DNA of 64,000 nucleotides from assembly GCA_001436895.1 (NCBI GenBank), contig JQAY01000004.1, forward strand, positions 32,696 through 96,695, read 5' to 3'. Positions 47,099 through 56,049 of this stretch are shown piece by piece. Source of the DNA: Weissella confusa. GTDB lineage: Bacteria; Bacillota; Bacilli; Lactobacillales; Lactobacillaceae. The notes beneath the pieces were generated by a model that saw only the letters and a program-made list of their open reading frames with translations, had not been told where the DNA came from and did not search any database. The first letter of the stretch is position 1. The number at the start of each line of letters is the position of its first letter. Position numbers and translations under genes: made by a program.

Positions 47099-48208
47099 TT
47101 AGGCTTTAAAAATGATGATTGGCGCTGTTTGTAAGGCGTGAATTGCCTCCCAATCAAGTGCAACACCGATGCCAGGTTCTGTTGGCACTGGCAACAGTCC
47201 AGCATGTAATACCGGCGCATCCAAAATAATATCCCGTTCAAAGTAACGGTCCGCTTGCGAATTATCACTTGGAATACTATTTGCGCCCAGTATACTTGCT
47301 AGCGCCGCATCAACAGCGCGACCCAGGCCAGAACTTAGCATGCCACCAAGCCAAGGCAATTTGCCAGCCGCTAGCGCCAGCTCGATGGCTGTTTTTGCAG
47401 CCGTAATCCCACCAATTTTGGCTTGCTTAATCGTAAAGGCATCTGCCGTTTGATCAGCCAATGCGCGTTTCACATCAGCTAATTCATTTAGTGATTCATC
47501 CAGGCTGATGTGCATTTGTAAACGCGCTTGGGCTTGTTGGTGTGCCTGCCAGTCATCGATTGCAAACGGTTGTTCAATCATGAAAATGCCAGCAGTCTCA
47601 AGTTGTTGTAACCGTGCAAAGTCAGCCGGTTGCCATGACGCATTCGCATCAACTGAAAACTGCTGATGCGGGAATTGGCTGATAACCGTCTTTAGCATAT
47701 CCAGGTCAGTTTGCTGATTGATTTTCAACTTAATCCGGCGGTAGCCTTGTGAAACGGCATCACTAATTGACGACAGCAACGCCGTCGGTGAGTCAGCAAT
47801 GCCGATCGCAATCCCCACCGCAATCTGCGATGCCGTACCGTCAATCAATTGTTGCAACGATTGGTGCGTCGCCTTGCCATAAGCATCATAAAAGGCCATT
47901 TCAAGACCAGCTTTAGCGAATGACAAAGTTGACTGTTCAGCTAACCAGTTGGCTATGTCAGCGGGTGTCGCAAAGTCCTCACCCAGTAGCATCGGTGCCA
48001 ATCGTTCAATTTCAGTAATTGACTCCGCGTGTGATTCTGACGCGTAACTGTGATCAATGAAAGATTGCACATCCCCATACCCAATCACGCCATCAACCGT
48101 CATAGCAACCAACGTTAGTGGGCGGTCATATGTCACATCATGCGCCGTTTTAAATGGTTGCTTCAATCGCAACATCAACGGGCGTAGTTCGATTTGTTCA
48201 ATCCGCAT
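47099..48208 (-). CDS. menC: o-Succinylbenzoate synthase (enolase superfamily)
   Basis: The 369-residue protein has the MenC catalytic set: KLKIN with the base lysines, SVDANASW with the first metal Asp, IEQPF, LDESL and KQAKIGG. It dehydrates SHCHC to o-succinylbenzoate in menaquinone synthesis. The ATG at 48208 overlaps menH by eleven bases, so it is coupled. It ends the men operon, with no menE or menB behind it. Confidence 0.92.
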   Translation of the reverse strand: MRIEQIELRPLMLRLKQPFKTAHDVTYDRPLTLVAMTVDGVIGYGDVQSFIDHSYASESHAESITEIERLAPMLLGEDFATPADIANWLAEQSTLSFAKAGLEMAFYDAYGKATHQSLQQLIDGTASQIAVGIAIGIADSPTALLSSISDAVSQGYRRIKLKINQQTDLDMLKTVISQFPHQQFSVDANASWQPADFARLQQLETAGIFMIEQPFAIDDWQAHQQAQARLQMHISLDESLNELADVKRALADQTADAFTIKQAKIGGITAAKTAIELALAAGKLPWLGGMLSSGLGRAVDAALASILGANSIPSDNSQADRYFERDIILDAPVLHAGLLPVPTEPGIGVALDWEAIHALQTAPIIIFKA

Positions 48209-49007
48209 CGTTAGCATACCCCATCAGGATGTCTGTGACTTCGACCGGCTTTTCAAAGTGCACATTGTGTCCAGCGCCCGATACGGCAACACGTACTGCA
48301 TTGGGCAACATTTCAGCCATGCTGTCATTAATCGCCGTAAACTTTGCGTCATCAGCACCAGTGATAAGAACCACCGGAAATTGAAGGTTTGTTAGTTCAG
48401 GCCAATAGTTTGGCATGGCCCCAGTACCAAAACCACGCAATGAATTTGCGACATTCACCGCAGTTTGGTTGACGCGTTGTTCGTGCATAAATGCTTGTTG
48501 TTCAGCGGAAGCATTTTGTTGGCTCGCAAACAGTGGCAACTTTTCCCAATCGGCAACAAAGGCAGCCATGCCCTCTTGCTCAATTCGATTGGCCTTCTGT
48601 TCATCGCTCGCCACCCGCGCTTCACGCGCTGCTTGATCAGCGATTCCTGCTGTCCCGCTCTCTAAGAACAAACGCTGGAGGCGTTCAGGAAATTGGTGGG
48701 CAAAGGCCAACGCCAAACGCGCCCCCATTGAATAACCCACCAAATTAACCTTGTCGATTCCCAACGTATCAAGGATTGCGACGATATCAAGTGCTTGGTT
48801 AGTGGCGTCAAATCGTTCGCGCGCCACAGCTGGCGTTTGACCGCCGAACCCTAGTAAGTCCAGGTAAATCCGCGTACCAGCCGGCTTAACCTGTTCGTAG
48901 TCAGCTAAACTTCCCATAAAGCCGTGGAAAAATAGCCACGTTGGTTCGCCAGCACCTTCAATTCGTACATGATACGGATACTCGTTTACCAGCACTAGCT
49001 TATCCAT
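48198..49007 (-). CDS. menH: SHCHC synthase (alpha/beta hydrolase)
   Basis: The 269-residue alpha/beta-hydrolase has FFHGFMGS (oxyanion hole), the nucleophile elbow GYSMGAR, and a late GAGHNVHFEKP with the catalytic His. Its place between menD and menC identifies it as MenH, which removes pyruvate from SEPHCHC. The ATG at 49007 overlaps the menD stop by eight bases, with GAGG upstream. Confidence 0.92.
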   Translation of the reverse strand: MDKLVLVNEYPYHVRIEGAGEPTWLFFHGFMGSLADYEQVKPAGTRIYLDLLGFGGQTPAVARERFDATNQALDIVAILDTLGIDKVNLVGYSMGARLALAFAHQFPERLQRLFLESGTAGIADQAAREARVASDEQKANRIEQEGMAAFVADWEKLPLFASQQNASAEQQAFMHEQRVNQTAVNVANSLRGFGTGAMPNYWPELTNLQFPVVLITGADDAKFTAINDSMAEMLPNAVRVAVSGAGHNVHFEKPVEVTDILMGYANDAD

Positions 49008-50676
49008 TGAAAGCCTCACGAATCTTGGCCAACAATGCATCGTGTTCAGCAACGTTTTGCGCACGCGTACTTTGCACCTCAATCAAACGAAGTGTCGTTG
49101 CAGGTTGCGCAATCAACTCACGCAAATCATCTTGTGACGTCGCCAAATGATACTCTGCATCATAAAGGGCTGCAATCTTCTCAACCGACAAGGCCAACGG
49201 CGTCCCGAACATTGGTTCAAAGTAATCCTTCGCAGCTGCTTGTGGTAGGAATGAGAAAATCCCACCACCATTGTTGTTCACAACCACAATCGTCATGTCC
49301 AAGTTGGCTTGATGCGCCATCATTAAACCATTCATATCGTGGAAGAGCGTCAAATCACCCGTCAAGAATGTCGTTGGCTTGCCAGTCATCGCCATCCCAA
49401 AGGCTGATGAAACTGTCCCATCAATCCCATTTGCGCCACGGTTTGCCATCACATGCACCTTTGTGGCTGGCATAAAGTAATTGTCCATGTCACGGATTGG
49501 CATTGAGTTGGCAATAAACACTTGGCTATCAGCCGGTACTGCTGCCAACACGCTAGGCAAGGCAACTTCAGACATTTCCGTCGTTGCAATCGCTTGTGCA
49601 AGAGTTTGCTTAACCGTTTGCCATTGTGATCGATAATCATTTTCGGCACGGCCAGCAGTTGCCAACAGCTCATCAATCAGCGCCATCTCATCAACAGCCA
49701 AGGTTGTGGTTGTTTGACGTGAGTGGTCGTGACCAGCATGGTTAATACCGACTTGAATGACTTGCACTTGCTTGTCACGTAGCCAAGCGACAACCCGGGC
49801 AGAAACCGGTGTACCACCAAAGCGCACTACGACATCAGGTACGAGTGCATCATCAAGCGCACCCGCTTCAAGCAACGCATCGATACCATTAATGGCTGCG
49901 TCACTTGAGCGCACGTTACTCAAGACATCCGCTAACATTGGCGCTTGGAAGTGTTCAGCCAGCGCAACAAACTTTTCGGCTATCCACCCCGTCTCATCAG
50001 GTCCAACCAAAATTAGCGTCTTTTCATCACGAAGCTTGTTCGCAACCATTGCGACAGTTGTTTCGTCAGCACGCATCGTTCCCACGGTAATCGTTTGTTG
50101 CGTTATCATTGGCCATGCTTCACCTAAGTCAGGCATCAATGGCTTGCGCAATGGCAGGTTAATTTGGACCGGACCTGCTGGTGCAGTTGTCGCCGTCACA
50201 ACAAGTTGTTGCACGTGATAATCAATATACGCCGTCACATCAGCGTGGTCATCTTGCATCTGCAACGCACTAAATGCCTTGGTGTTGTCACCGTACATGT
50301 TCGCTTGGTTAACCGTTTGTGGTGCCCCAATTTCTTGTAGTTCTTCTGGTCGATCAGTTGTCAACGCAATCAATGGCACGTGCGAAATGTGTGCTTCCAT
50401 TATGGCTGGCAAGTAATTGGCCGTCGCTGTTCCTGACGTTGCCAACAAAGCCGCCGGTTGGTGCGTTGCCTTTGCCATACCTAGCGCAAAGAAAGCTGCT
50501 GAGCGTTCATCAACATCTACCGTCACACGTACATCATCACGAACAGCTTGCATTTCAGCTAGTAACAAAGCGAATGGCGTTGTGCGTGAACCTGGCGATA
50601 CCACGAAGTCATGCACACCTTGGGCAACCAAGCTGGTCAATAAATGTTTAATGTTTCGCGTCAAAATCTCGTTCAT
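49000..50676 (-). CDS. menD: SEPHCHC synthase (ThDP enzyme)
   Basis: The 558-residue protein adds 2-oxoglutarate-derived succinyl semialdehyde to isochorismate. It shows SPGSRTTPFALLLAE, the ThDP-activating Glu in DERSAAFFALG, and the ThDP-binding GDLTLFHDMNGL...NNNGGGIF. Its start overlaps menF in an ATGA arrangement. Confidence 0.96.
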   Translation of the reverse strand: MNEILTRNIKHLLTSLVAQGVHDFVVSPGSRTTPFALLLAEMQAVRDDVRVTVDVDERSAAFFALGMAKATHQPAALLATSGTATANYLPAIMEAHISHVPLIALTTDRPEELQEIGAPQTVNQANMYGDNTKAFSALQMQDDHADVTAYIDYHVQQLVVTATTAPAGPVQINLPLRKPLMPDLGEAWPMITQQTITVGTMRADETTVAMVANKLRDEKTLILVGPDETGWIAEKFVALAEHFQAPMLADVLSNVRSSDAAINGIDALLEAGALDDALVPDVVVRFGGTPVSARVVAWLRDKQVQVIQVGINHAGHDHSRQTTTTLAVDEMALIDELLATAGRAENDYRSQWQTVKQTLAQAIATTEMSEVALPSVLAAVPADSQVFIANSMPIRDMDNYFMPATKVHVMANRGANGIDGTVSSAFGMAMTGKPTTFLTGDLTLFHDMNGLMMAHQANLDMTIVVVNNNGGGIFSFLPQAAAKDYFEPMFGTPLALSVEKIAALYDAEYHLATSQDDLRELIAQPATTLRLIEVQSTRAQNVAEHDALLAKIREAFNG

Positions 50677-51830
50677 TTTGCTTGTCCTTCTAATAAATTC
50701 ATCATAGGTTGCATCTTCAACCCTGTCTCTGCATATTCAGAGTCCGCATTTGAGTCGGCCAAAATACCAGCACCAGCAAACAAGTTTGCCTGCGTACCAG
50801 TCGCCCACATTGAACGAATGCCGACAATCATTTCGCCATCGCCATCAGGCTTCACAACGCCGATTGGACCAGCAAATAGCCCTCGTGGTTGGCGTTCAAT
50901 TTGCGCAATCGTCGCCATTGCCCAGTCAACCGGCTTGCCACCAAGTGCCGGTGTTGGGTGCAAACGTTCAGCCAACGCCAAAACGGTGTTTTCACCACGT
51001 AGTTTACCGGCGATTGGCGTGTACAAATGTTGTACTTGCGGGTTCTTCATAATTTGTGGGCCATCTGGCAAAGTTAAGTCAGCCACGTCACCTAGTCGGT
51101 CAACAATTGTTTCAACAACATAGGCGTGTTCTTGCAGATTCTTAGCATCATGCAACAATTCATCTGCTAATTGCCCATCTTCTGTTTCAGTCTCACCACG
51201 ACGAATCGTCCCAGCGACACCGGCCGTCTCAAATTGGCCACGGTTCACTTTAGCCAAACATTCAGGGGTTGCTGAAATAAACACCTCATCGCCACGCTTG
51301 ATGACCATGTGATAACTATTAGGTTGTTGATCAGCTAAATCTGCCAACAACTTGGCCAAATTCAATTGACCAGAAATCGTGACTTGTCGTTGACGACCAA
51401 GGACAACTTTCTGGTGAGCGTCATTTTCCGTCATGTCTTGGATGGCGTTGTTCACACGGTCTGGCCAATCTGTTTCGTCTGTTGTTGCTACAATTGCAAC
51501 TGGTTCTTGGCGATATGGCGCACCAAATGGATTGGTCTCGCGTCCCCACAAGTATTGATCAGTGATGTCATACAACACCGCTGGCAAAACAAAATAACCA
51601 TTCATTAGTTGGCTATCCGGTACATTTTGGTCATCGAATGCAAATCCACCAAAGACTGGATAGCGTTGTTGCTTCGCCCAGTCTGCGACTTCTTCGAATG
51701 ATGCCCCAATTAATTCTTCTGCGATACCAAAGCCATAATAGCGTGACCGTTTATCGGCCGTTGCAAAATAAATGGCATTTTCAGCTTGCGCAAAGCGGTC
51801 GCGGAGTTGTTTTTCAGATGGAAAACTCAT
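50673..51830 (-). CDS. menF: Isochorismate synthase
   Basis: The 385-residue chorismate-binding enzyme has ISATPECLAKV, GTIRRGETETED, the conserved HLYTPIAGKL, HPTPALGGKPVDWA and a late FAGAGILADSN. It starts menaquinone synthesis from chorismate. A salicylate or siderophore role is unlikely because menD follows with overlap. GAGG lies before the ATG, and an extended -10 (TGATATACT) lies upstream. Confidence 0.95.
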   Translation of the reverse strand: MSFPSEKQLRDRFAQAENAIYFATADKRSRYYGFGIAEELIGASFEEVADWAKQQRYPVFGGFAFDDQNVPDSQLMNGYFVLPAVLYDITDQYLWGRETNPFGAPYRQEPVAIVATTDETDWPDRVNNAIQDMTENDAHQKVVLGRQRQVTISGQLNLAKLLADLADQQPNSYHMVIKRGDEVFISATPECLAKVNRGQFETAGVAGTIRRGETETEDGQLADELLHDAKNLQEHAYVVETIVDRLGDVADLTLPDGPQIMKNPQVQHLYTPIAGKLRGENTVLALAERLHPTPALGGKPVDWAMATIAQIERQPRGLFAGPIGVVKPDGDGEMIVGIRSMWATGTQANLFAGAGILADSNADSEYAETGLKMQPMMNLLEGQAK

Positions 51831-51940
51831 GTCTATACCTCACTTCTGTTCTACTAGTATATCACTCGTTTGTACCATACACGGGCCACATTTTAAGGAC
51901 GTTACAATTTATCTTGTTACACTTTTAACAAAGTCCATAG

Positions 51941-52085
51941 TATACTATCAGTATGCAGATTTATCGCATCGATTTCTCACAATTAATCTCACAACTTTTG
52001 CTGGTAACCCAGCATTTACCTTTCAAATCGAACGCTGCATATTAGCTCGCTTTTGCCACTCTCTTGGCATAGGCGGGCTTTTTCG
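51941..52085 (+). ncRNA. Candidate small plus-strand RNA with its own terminator
   Basis: The 299-base gap between menF and the ABC exporter holds a plus-strand TATACT (51941-51946) and, 100 bases on, a hairpin with AGCTCGC/GCGGGCT arms (52044-52050 with 52073-52079), inner TGCCA/TGGCA and five T. No plus-strand gene follows. A 30-codon frame from the ATG at 51953 is possible, but no ribosome site precedes it. The -35 box is weak. Confidence 0.35.
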
Positions 52086-52093
52086 ATACCTAC

Positions 52094-52119
52094 AAAAAAG
52101 AGAATGTCGCAACATTCTC
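52094..52119 (-). terminator. Terminator after the ABC exporter gene
   Basis: GAGAATGT/ACATTCTC stem with a four-base loop and a TTTTTT tail on the minus strand. Confidence 0.9.
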
Positions 52120-52129
52120 CTACCATAAT

Positions 52130-53923
52130 CTATTCAAATTGGGCATCGTACAACGTCTTATACGTGCCACCTTGCGCAAGCAACTCATCATGGGTTCCAC
52201 GCTCAACAATTTGACCATCATTCAACACAACAATTTGATCAGCATTGTGGACCGTACTCAAACGGTGAGCAATCACAATCGTTGTCTTGTGGGTCATCAA
52301 ATTATCCAAGGCATGTTGAATAATCTTTTCAGATTCGTTATCCAACGCCGCCGTTGCTTCATCCAAAATCACGATTTCAGCGTCCTTTACCAGTGCACGC
52401 GCAATTGACAAACGTTGCTTTTGTCCGCCAGACAACTTGACACCACGTTCACCAACAGTCGTGTTCATCCCGTCCGGTAAGCCACGAATAAAGTCCGCCA
52501 CCGCTGCACGTTCAGCTGCATCCCAAAGTCGCTCATCACTAACATCCCCAGAACCATAGCGAATGTTATCCGCAATCGTGCCATCGACAATTGTGACGTC
52601 CTGACTAACGATTGAAATGTGTTGGCGCAAATTTCGAATATCGATATCTTCAATCTTCATATCATCAAGACGAATCTCACCACCGGTGCGCTCATAGAAA
52701 CGCGTCAACAAGCGAATCAAGGTTGACTTTCCAGCGCCTGAACGACCAACCAACGCCGTCGTCTTACCAGCAGGTATCATCAAATTAATCCCGTTCAATG
52801 ATGCCACACGCTCCAAATCATAACTGAACGTCACGTTATCCAATTCAATCCCCTTTTGTAAAGGACTTGGGAACGGCTGTGGGTCATCTGAATTCTTAAT
52901 TGTTTCAACTGCACCCATGATGTCCTTGATACGATCGTAAGACACTTGAGCCGTTTGCAGCATATTCAACAAACGTGAAAATGAACGGATTGGGTCTTGT
53001 AGCAACGCCAAGTAACTCAAGTAGGCCACCAATTCACCAACTGTTAAATGTCCTTGGATGACCAGCAAGCCACCAAACGCCAAAACAATCGCCGTTCCGA
53101 TGGTATTAATGAAGTTGACCAAAGGTTGGAAAATTGCCTGCCAACGGGTTGCTTCGAGTTGATACGTATTTTGTTCTTCAACAATATCCTTGAAGCGACG
53201 CGTCTCTTCATCTTCCGTCGTATAGCTCTTAATCAACTCAATTTCAGTAATTGTCCCTTGCAGTTGATTTGAAATTTGCGAACTCGTCGCACGAACCTTG
53301 GTGTACGCTTCACGAATGCGTGCACGGAAGAAACGAATTGTCACAAACAATACTGGGAACGTGATGCTAACCAGCAAAGCCAATTGCCAATCTTGAATAA
53401 ACAAGAACGTCAAAACAGCCACGAACGTAAAAATATTACCAATAATGCCGAAGCTATCTGAACTGATCAAGTTCTGTAGGCTACTGATGTCACTGGTCAA
53501 ACGCACCATCAAATCACCCGTTTTAGCACTTTGGAAATAATCATAATCTTGCTTCAAAATGCGGTTGTACGTCTGCAAACGTAAGTCGGTAATTGAACGT
53601 TGTGACAACACCTGCATCAAGTAAGTTGAAATAAACGACACGACACCCAATGCCAAAGTTGTCACCAACAATAGTGATACTTGCACAGTCAACGCAGACA
53701 CACTTTTCAGTGCCACCGCATGGTCAATCACGCGCTGCGTAAATTGCGGCACGATGAAATTCAAGCCCGCAATAATAAGCAGCAACACCATGTTTAACAC
53801 TAACAATGACTTACGCTTTAAGACGCTACCAAAAACGAACTTAAGCATCTCAGTCAATGTTGTATCTGATTCTTTTAGATAAGCCTTCATTTCAGAAGGA
53901 CTCATCCGGCCACGATTCATCAT
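52130..53923 (-). CDS. ABC-type multidrug/lipid exporter (half transporter)
   Basis: The 597-residue type IV ABC exporter has six membrane helices (about 35-310), then an ATPase domain with Walker A GRSGAGKS (393-400), LSGGQKQRLSIARAL near 498 and VILDEATAALD. It should work as a homodimer because no partner gene is adjacent. The substrate is unknown; drugs, peptides or lipids are all possible. GGAGG lies before the ATG. Confidence 0.9.
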   Translation of the reverse strand: MMNRGRMSPSEMKAYLKESDTTLTEMLKFVFGSVLKRKSLLVLNMVLLLIIAGLNFIVPQFTQRVIDHAVALKSVSALTVQVSLLLVTTLALGVVSFISTYLMQVLSQRSITDLRLQTYNRILKQDYDYFQSAKTGDLMVRLTSDISSLQNLISSDSFGIIGNIFTFVAVLTFLFIQDWQLALLVSITFPVLFVTIRFFRARIREAYTKVRATSSQISNQLQGTITEIELIKSYTTEDEETRRFKDIVEEQNTYQLEATRWQAIFQPLVNFINTIGTAIVLAFGGLLVIQGHLTVGELVAYLSYLALLQDPIRSFSRLLNMLQTAQVSYDRIKDIMGAVETIKNSDDPQPFPSPLQKGIELDNVTFSYDLERVASLNGINLMIPAGKTTALVGRSGAGKSTLIRLLTRFYERTGGEIRLDDMKIEDIDIRNLRQHISIVSQDVTIVDGTIADNIRYGSGDVSDERLWDAAERAAVADFIRGLPDGMNTTVGERGVKLSGGQKQRLSIARALVKDAEIVILDEATAALDNESEKIIQHALDNLMTHKTTIVIAHRLSTVHNADQIVVLNDGQIVERGTHDELLAQGGTYKTLYDAQFE

Positions 53924-54003
53924 ATCTCGTCACCTCCACTTCATTTTCTCCGACAACAATCATAACACCGCTGACGAAAAGTGAGTGCAAAAGGGTTCGC
54001 ATG

Positions 54004-54036
54004 AAAAAAGCCGAACCCACGATGAGTTCGGCTTTT
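54004..54036 (-). terminator. Terminator after the unknown two-gene operon
   Basis: AAAGCCGAAC/GTTCGGCTTT arms with a TTTTTTC tail on the minus strand. Confidence 0.88.
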
Positions 54037-54041
54037 CGTAA

Positions 54042-55010
54042 TTATTGTTGTGGCTGCAAAACTTCAACCATTGCAACCGTCGCTTCCAACGGTTGCGCCT
54101 TTACGCCTTGATGTTCAAGCTTAAAGACCTTTGGATTTGACGCAACTTCAATGTAGTCACGCATCTCCAAATACCAGCTAGCTAAGAAATCAAACTCAAC
54201 CAACGTATCCAACCATGACGCTGCATCATGACCATCTACGACTTGTAGGTGCCAGATGCCTTGCATTTGCAAGATACGAACTTCGATGTTGTTTTTGACA
54301 ACCATCGCAGCCCCGTTCGCCGTGCGCTTCAAGTAATAACCACTGTGCGCTGAGTGAACGAACAAGCGATCCAACAAGCGGTCCGGCACGTAGCTCGGAA
54401 TGAGTTGGTAAATATAGCTATCAGCTGTTTCTAAAATGTTGTAATCAACTGAATAACCCAACGTTTGCTCCATGTAGCGACCAAATACCAAGAGCATCGC
54501 TGCAATCTTGCGAATTGCCGTTGACGCTTCCTTTTCGCGCAAATCAACAACCAGTAAGTTAGTCAACGCTTCTGAATTAAACAACAATTGGCGTTGTTCA
54601 GGTAGCCAAAATGCCACTTGTTCACCAGTACGTTGCTCAACCAAATAAGCACCACCTTGTGTCCCCAAAACAAATCGGAATGTGACCGGCGTCTCCAGTC
54701 CCTTCACGCGCAGTGTCAATTCTTCACTGTCCTCAGACATCAAAATTGTGTATGCATCTGACTTGGCAAATTCCATAAAACGATTCATCGCCAACATGTA
54801 AATGTCAGCCAAACCATACTGACGTGGTACCTGTACCCACTTATCATCAAGCAATCGTTGGTTCAACGCCAACAGCAAACCATGCACCTGGGCTGGTTCG
54901 TTTGATTCTGACAAATCGTGCACGTTAGTAATCATTGTTTGAACACGGTCAAGGTCCGCTTGCAAGTGTGCCGTGTACCCCGTTACACGGTCATGTAATT
55001 CCCTAAGCAT
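54042..55010 (-). CDS. Unknown protein, second gene of a coiled-coil operon
   Basis: The 322-residue soluble protein starts with a helical region (1-60) followed by a mixed alpha/beta domain (ELTLRVKGLETPVTFRFVLG, LLFNSEALTNLLVVDLREKEASTAIRKIAAMLLVFGRYM). No signal peptide, membrane helix or known motif was seen. Its ATG is four bases after the upstream stop, so both genes are one unit. I do not recognise a family. Confidence 0.6.
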   Translation of the reverse strand: MLRELHDRVTGYTAHLQADLDRVQTMITNVHDLSESNEPAQVHGLLLALNQRLLDDKWVQVPRQYGLADIYMLAMNRFMEFAKSDAYTILMSEDSEELTLRVKGLETPVTFRFVLGTQGGAYLVEQRTGEQVAFWLPEQRQLLFNSEALTNLLVVDLREKEASTAIRKIAAMLLVFGRYMEQTLGYSVDYNILETADSYIYQLIPSYVPDRLLDRLFVHSAHSGYYLKRTANGAAMVVKNNIEVRILQMQGIWHLQVVDGHDAASWLDTLVEFDFLASWYLEMRDYIEVASNPKVFKLEHQGVKAQPLEATVAMVEVLQPQQ

Positions 55011-55016
55011 GTTATG

Positions 55017-55913
55017 TTACTTCCCTTTACTCTTTTTAGCTGTTGGCTTGGTTGTTTCTACCGTACCAGCCAATGACTTCACATAGTCAGCATATAGTGA
55101 CTCTGCCTTTGCAGCAAACGTCTCAAAGTCACCGAAAGTTTCTTCAATAGCGTGTTGCTCATACGCCAAGACTGACTCTTCCTTTTCAAGCGCCAACAAT
55201 TGTTCTTCGTTCTTAGCGATTAACATCGGCAAGTCAGCAGCCTTCTTATCAGTCGCATCCAATGCATCCAACTTAACTTGCAATTCAGCTAGCTCATCAC
55301 CATTTCGCTTGAACAAGCCCTTCTTGTTTTCGAGCTCAGTCTTTTTCTCTTCCAGCTCAGCGCGTTCCTTATCACGATCAGGTTGGCCAGCAACCGTTTC
55401 GCGCATACCCGTCAAAAGACGTTCGATTTCAGCACGCTCAGTTGCGTGGACGGTTTCTTCAGTCTTTGACAATTCAACTGACTGCTTCAACAATTCAAAG
55501 GCAGCCTTGTTGAAAATGAACGTGACTGAAAACGGATCAAGCACACCAAATTCACGACGGTCCCACCAGTCACCAAAGAACAAGTGGAATACCCCAACTT
55601 CCGTTTCTTCATAGAAGAAGAATGGGAACTTCTCTGACAAATAGGCAATCAAGTTCTTGGCAACATGGTGGCTAATCTTGGGACGCAAATCATCCACAAG
55701 CGCAGCCAACACACGGTTGTTATCCGCACCAGCTGCATCATGCACCGTCATGTTGTAACGACGTGCATCAATCATCTCAAAAATTTGACGATCATCCCCA
55801 GCCATAATTGCCTCTTCAAACTTGGTCAAAAAGGCTTGCTTCTTTTGCAAATCACCTTGTAGTTCGTCGGCCAAGTTGCCAGTCTCTGTCTTATAATATG
55901 GCGTTTCTTCCAT
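55017..55913 (-). CDS. Unknown protein with a long coiled coil
   Basis: The 298-residue protein has an N-terminal alpha/beta part (about 1-150, with KFPFFFYEETEVGVFHLFFGDWWDRREFG) and a charged coiled coil (about 160-285: EERAELEEKKTELE-type heptads). It ends in a Lys-rich tail. It resembles the coiled-coil segments that are often mislabelled SbcC-like in databases, but no ATPase motif is present. It is the first gene of the operon and lies between the ABC exporter and the HNH pair. Confidence 0.6.
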   Translation of the reverse strand: MEETPYYKTETGNLADELQGDLQKKQAFLTKFEEAIMAGDDRQIFEMIDARRYNMTVHDAAGADNNRVLAALVDDLRPKISHHVAKNLIAYLSEKFPFFFYEETEVGVFHLFFGDWWDRREFGVLDPFSVTFIFNKAAFELLKQSVELSKTEETVHATERAEIERLLTGMRETVAGQPDRDKERAELEEKKTELENKKGLFKRNGDELAELQVKLDALDATDKKAADLPMLIAKNEEQLLALEKEESVLAYEQHAIEETFGDFETFAAKAESLYADYVKSLAGTVETTKPTAKKSKGK

Positions 55914-55997
55914 GACCCCTCATCTCCGTTTTTCTCGTTTTTGTTAATTACAATTTTACCATAGGAATTCCTGATTATAACGGACGGTATTGTATAT

Positions 55998-56031
55998 AAA
56001 AACACGCGAACCAATACTGATTCGCGTGTTT
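55998..56031 (-). terminator. Terminator of the HNH / glycine-zipper operon
   Basis: AACACGCGAA/TTCGCGTGTT perfect 10-base stem with a T-rich tail on the minus strand. Confidence 0.88.
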
Positions 56032-56049
56032 AGGGTTATAAATATATTT

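Noticed and set aside
51953..52052. T-box or riboswitch leader on the plus strand
   Set aside because: No T-box core or known switch motif was seen, and no plus-strand gene follows.
55017..55913. SbcC-like ATPase
   Set aside because: Only a coiled coil is visible; Walker A and B motifs are missing.
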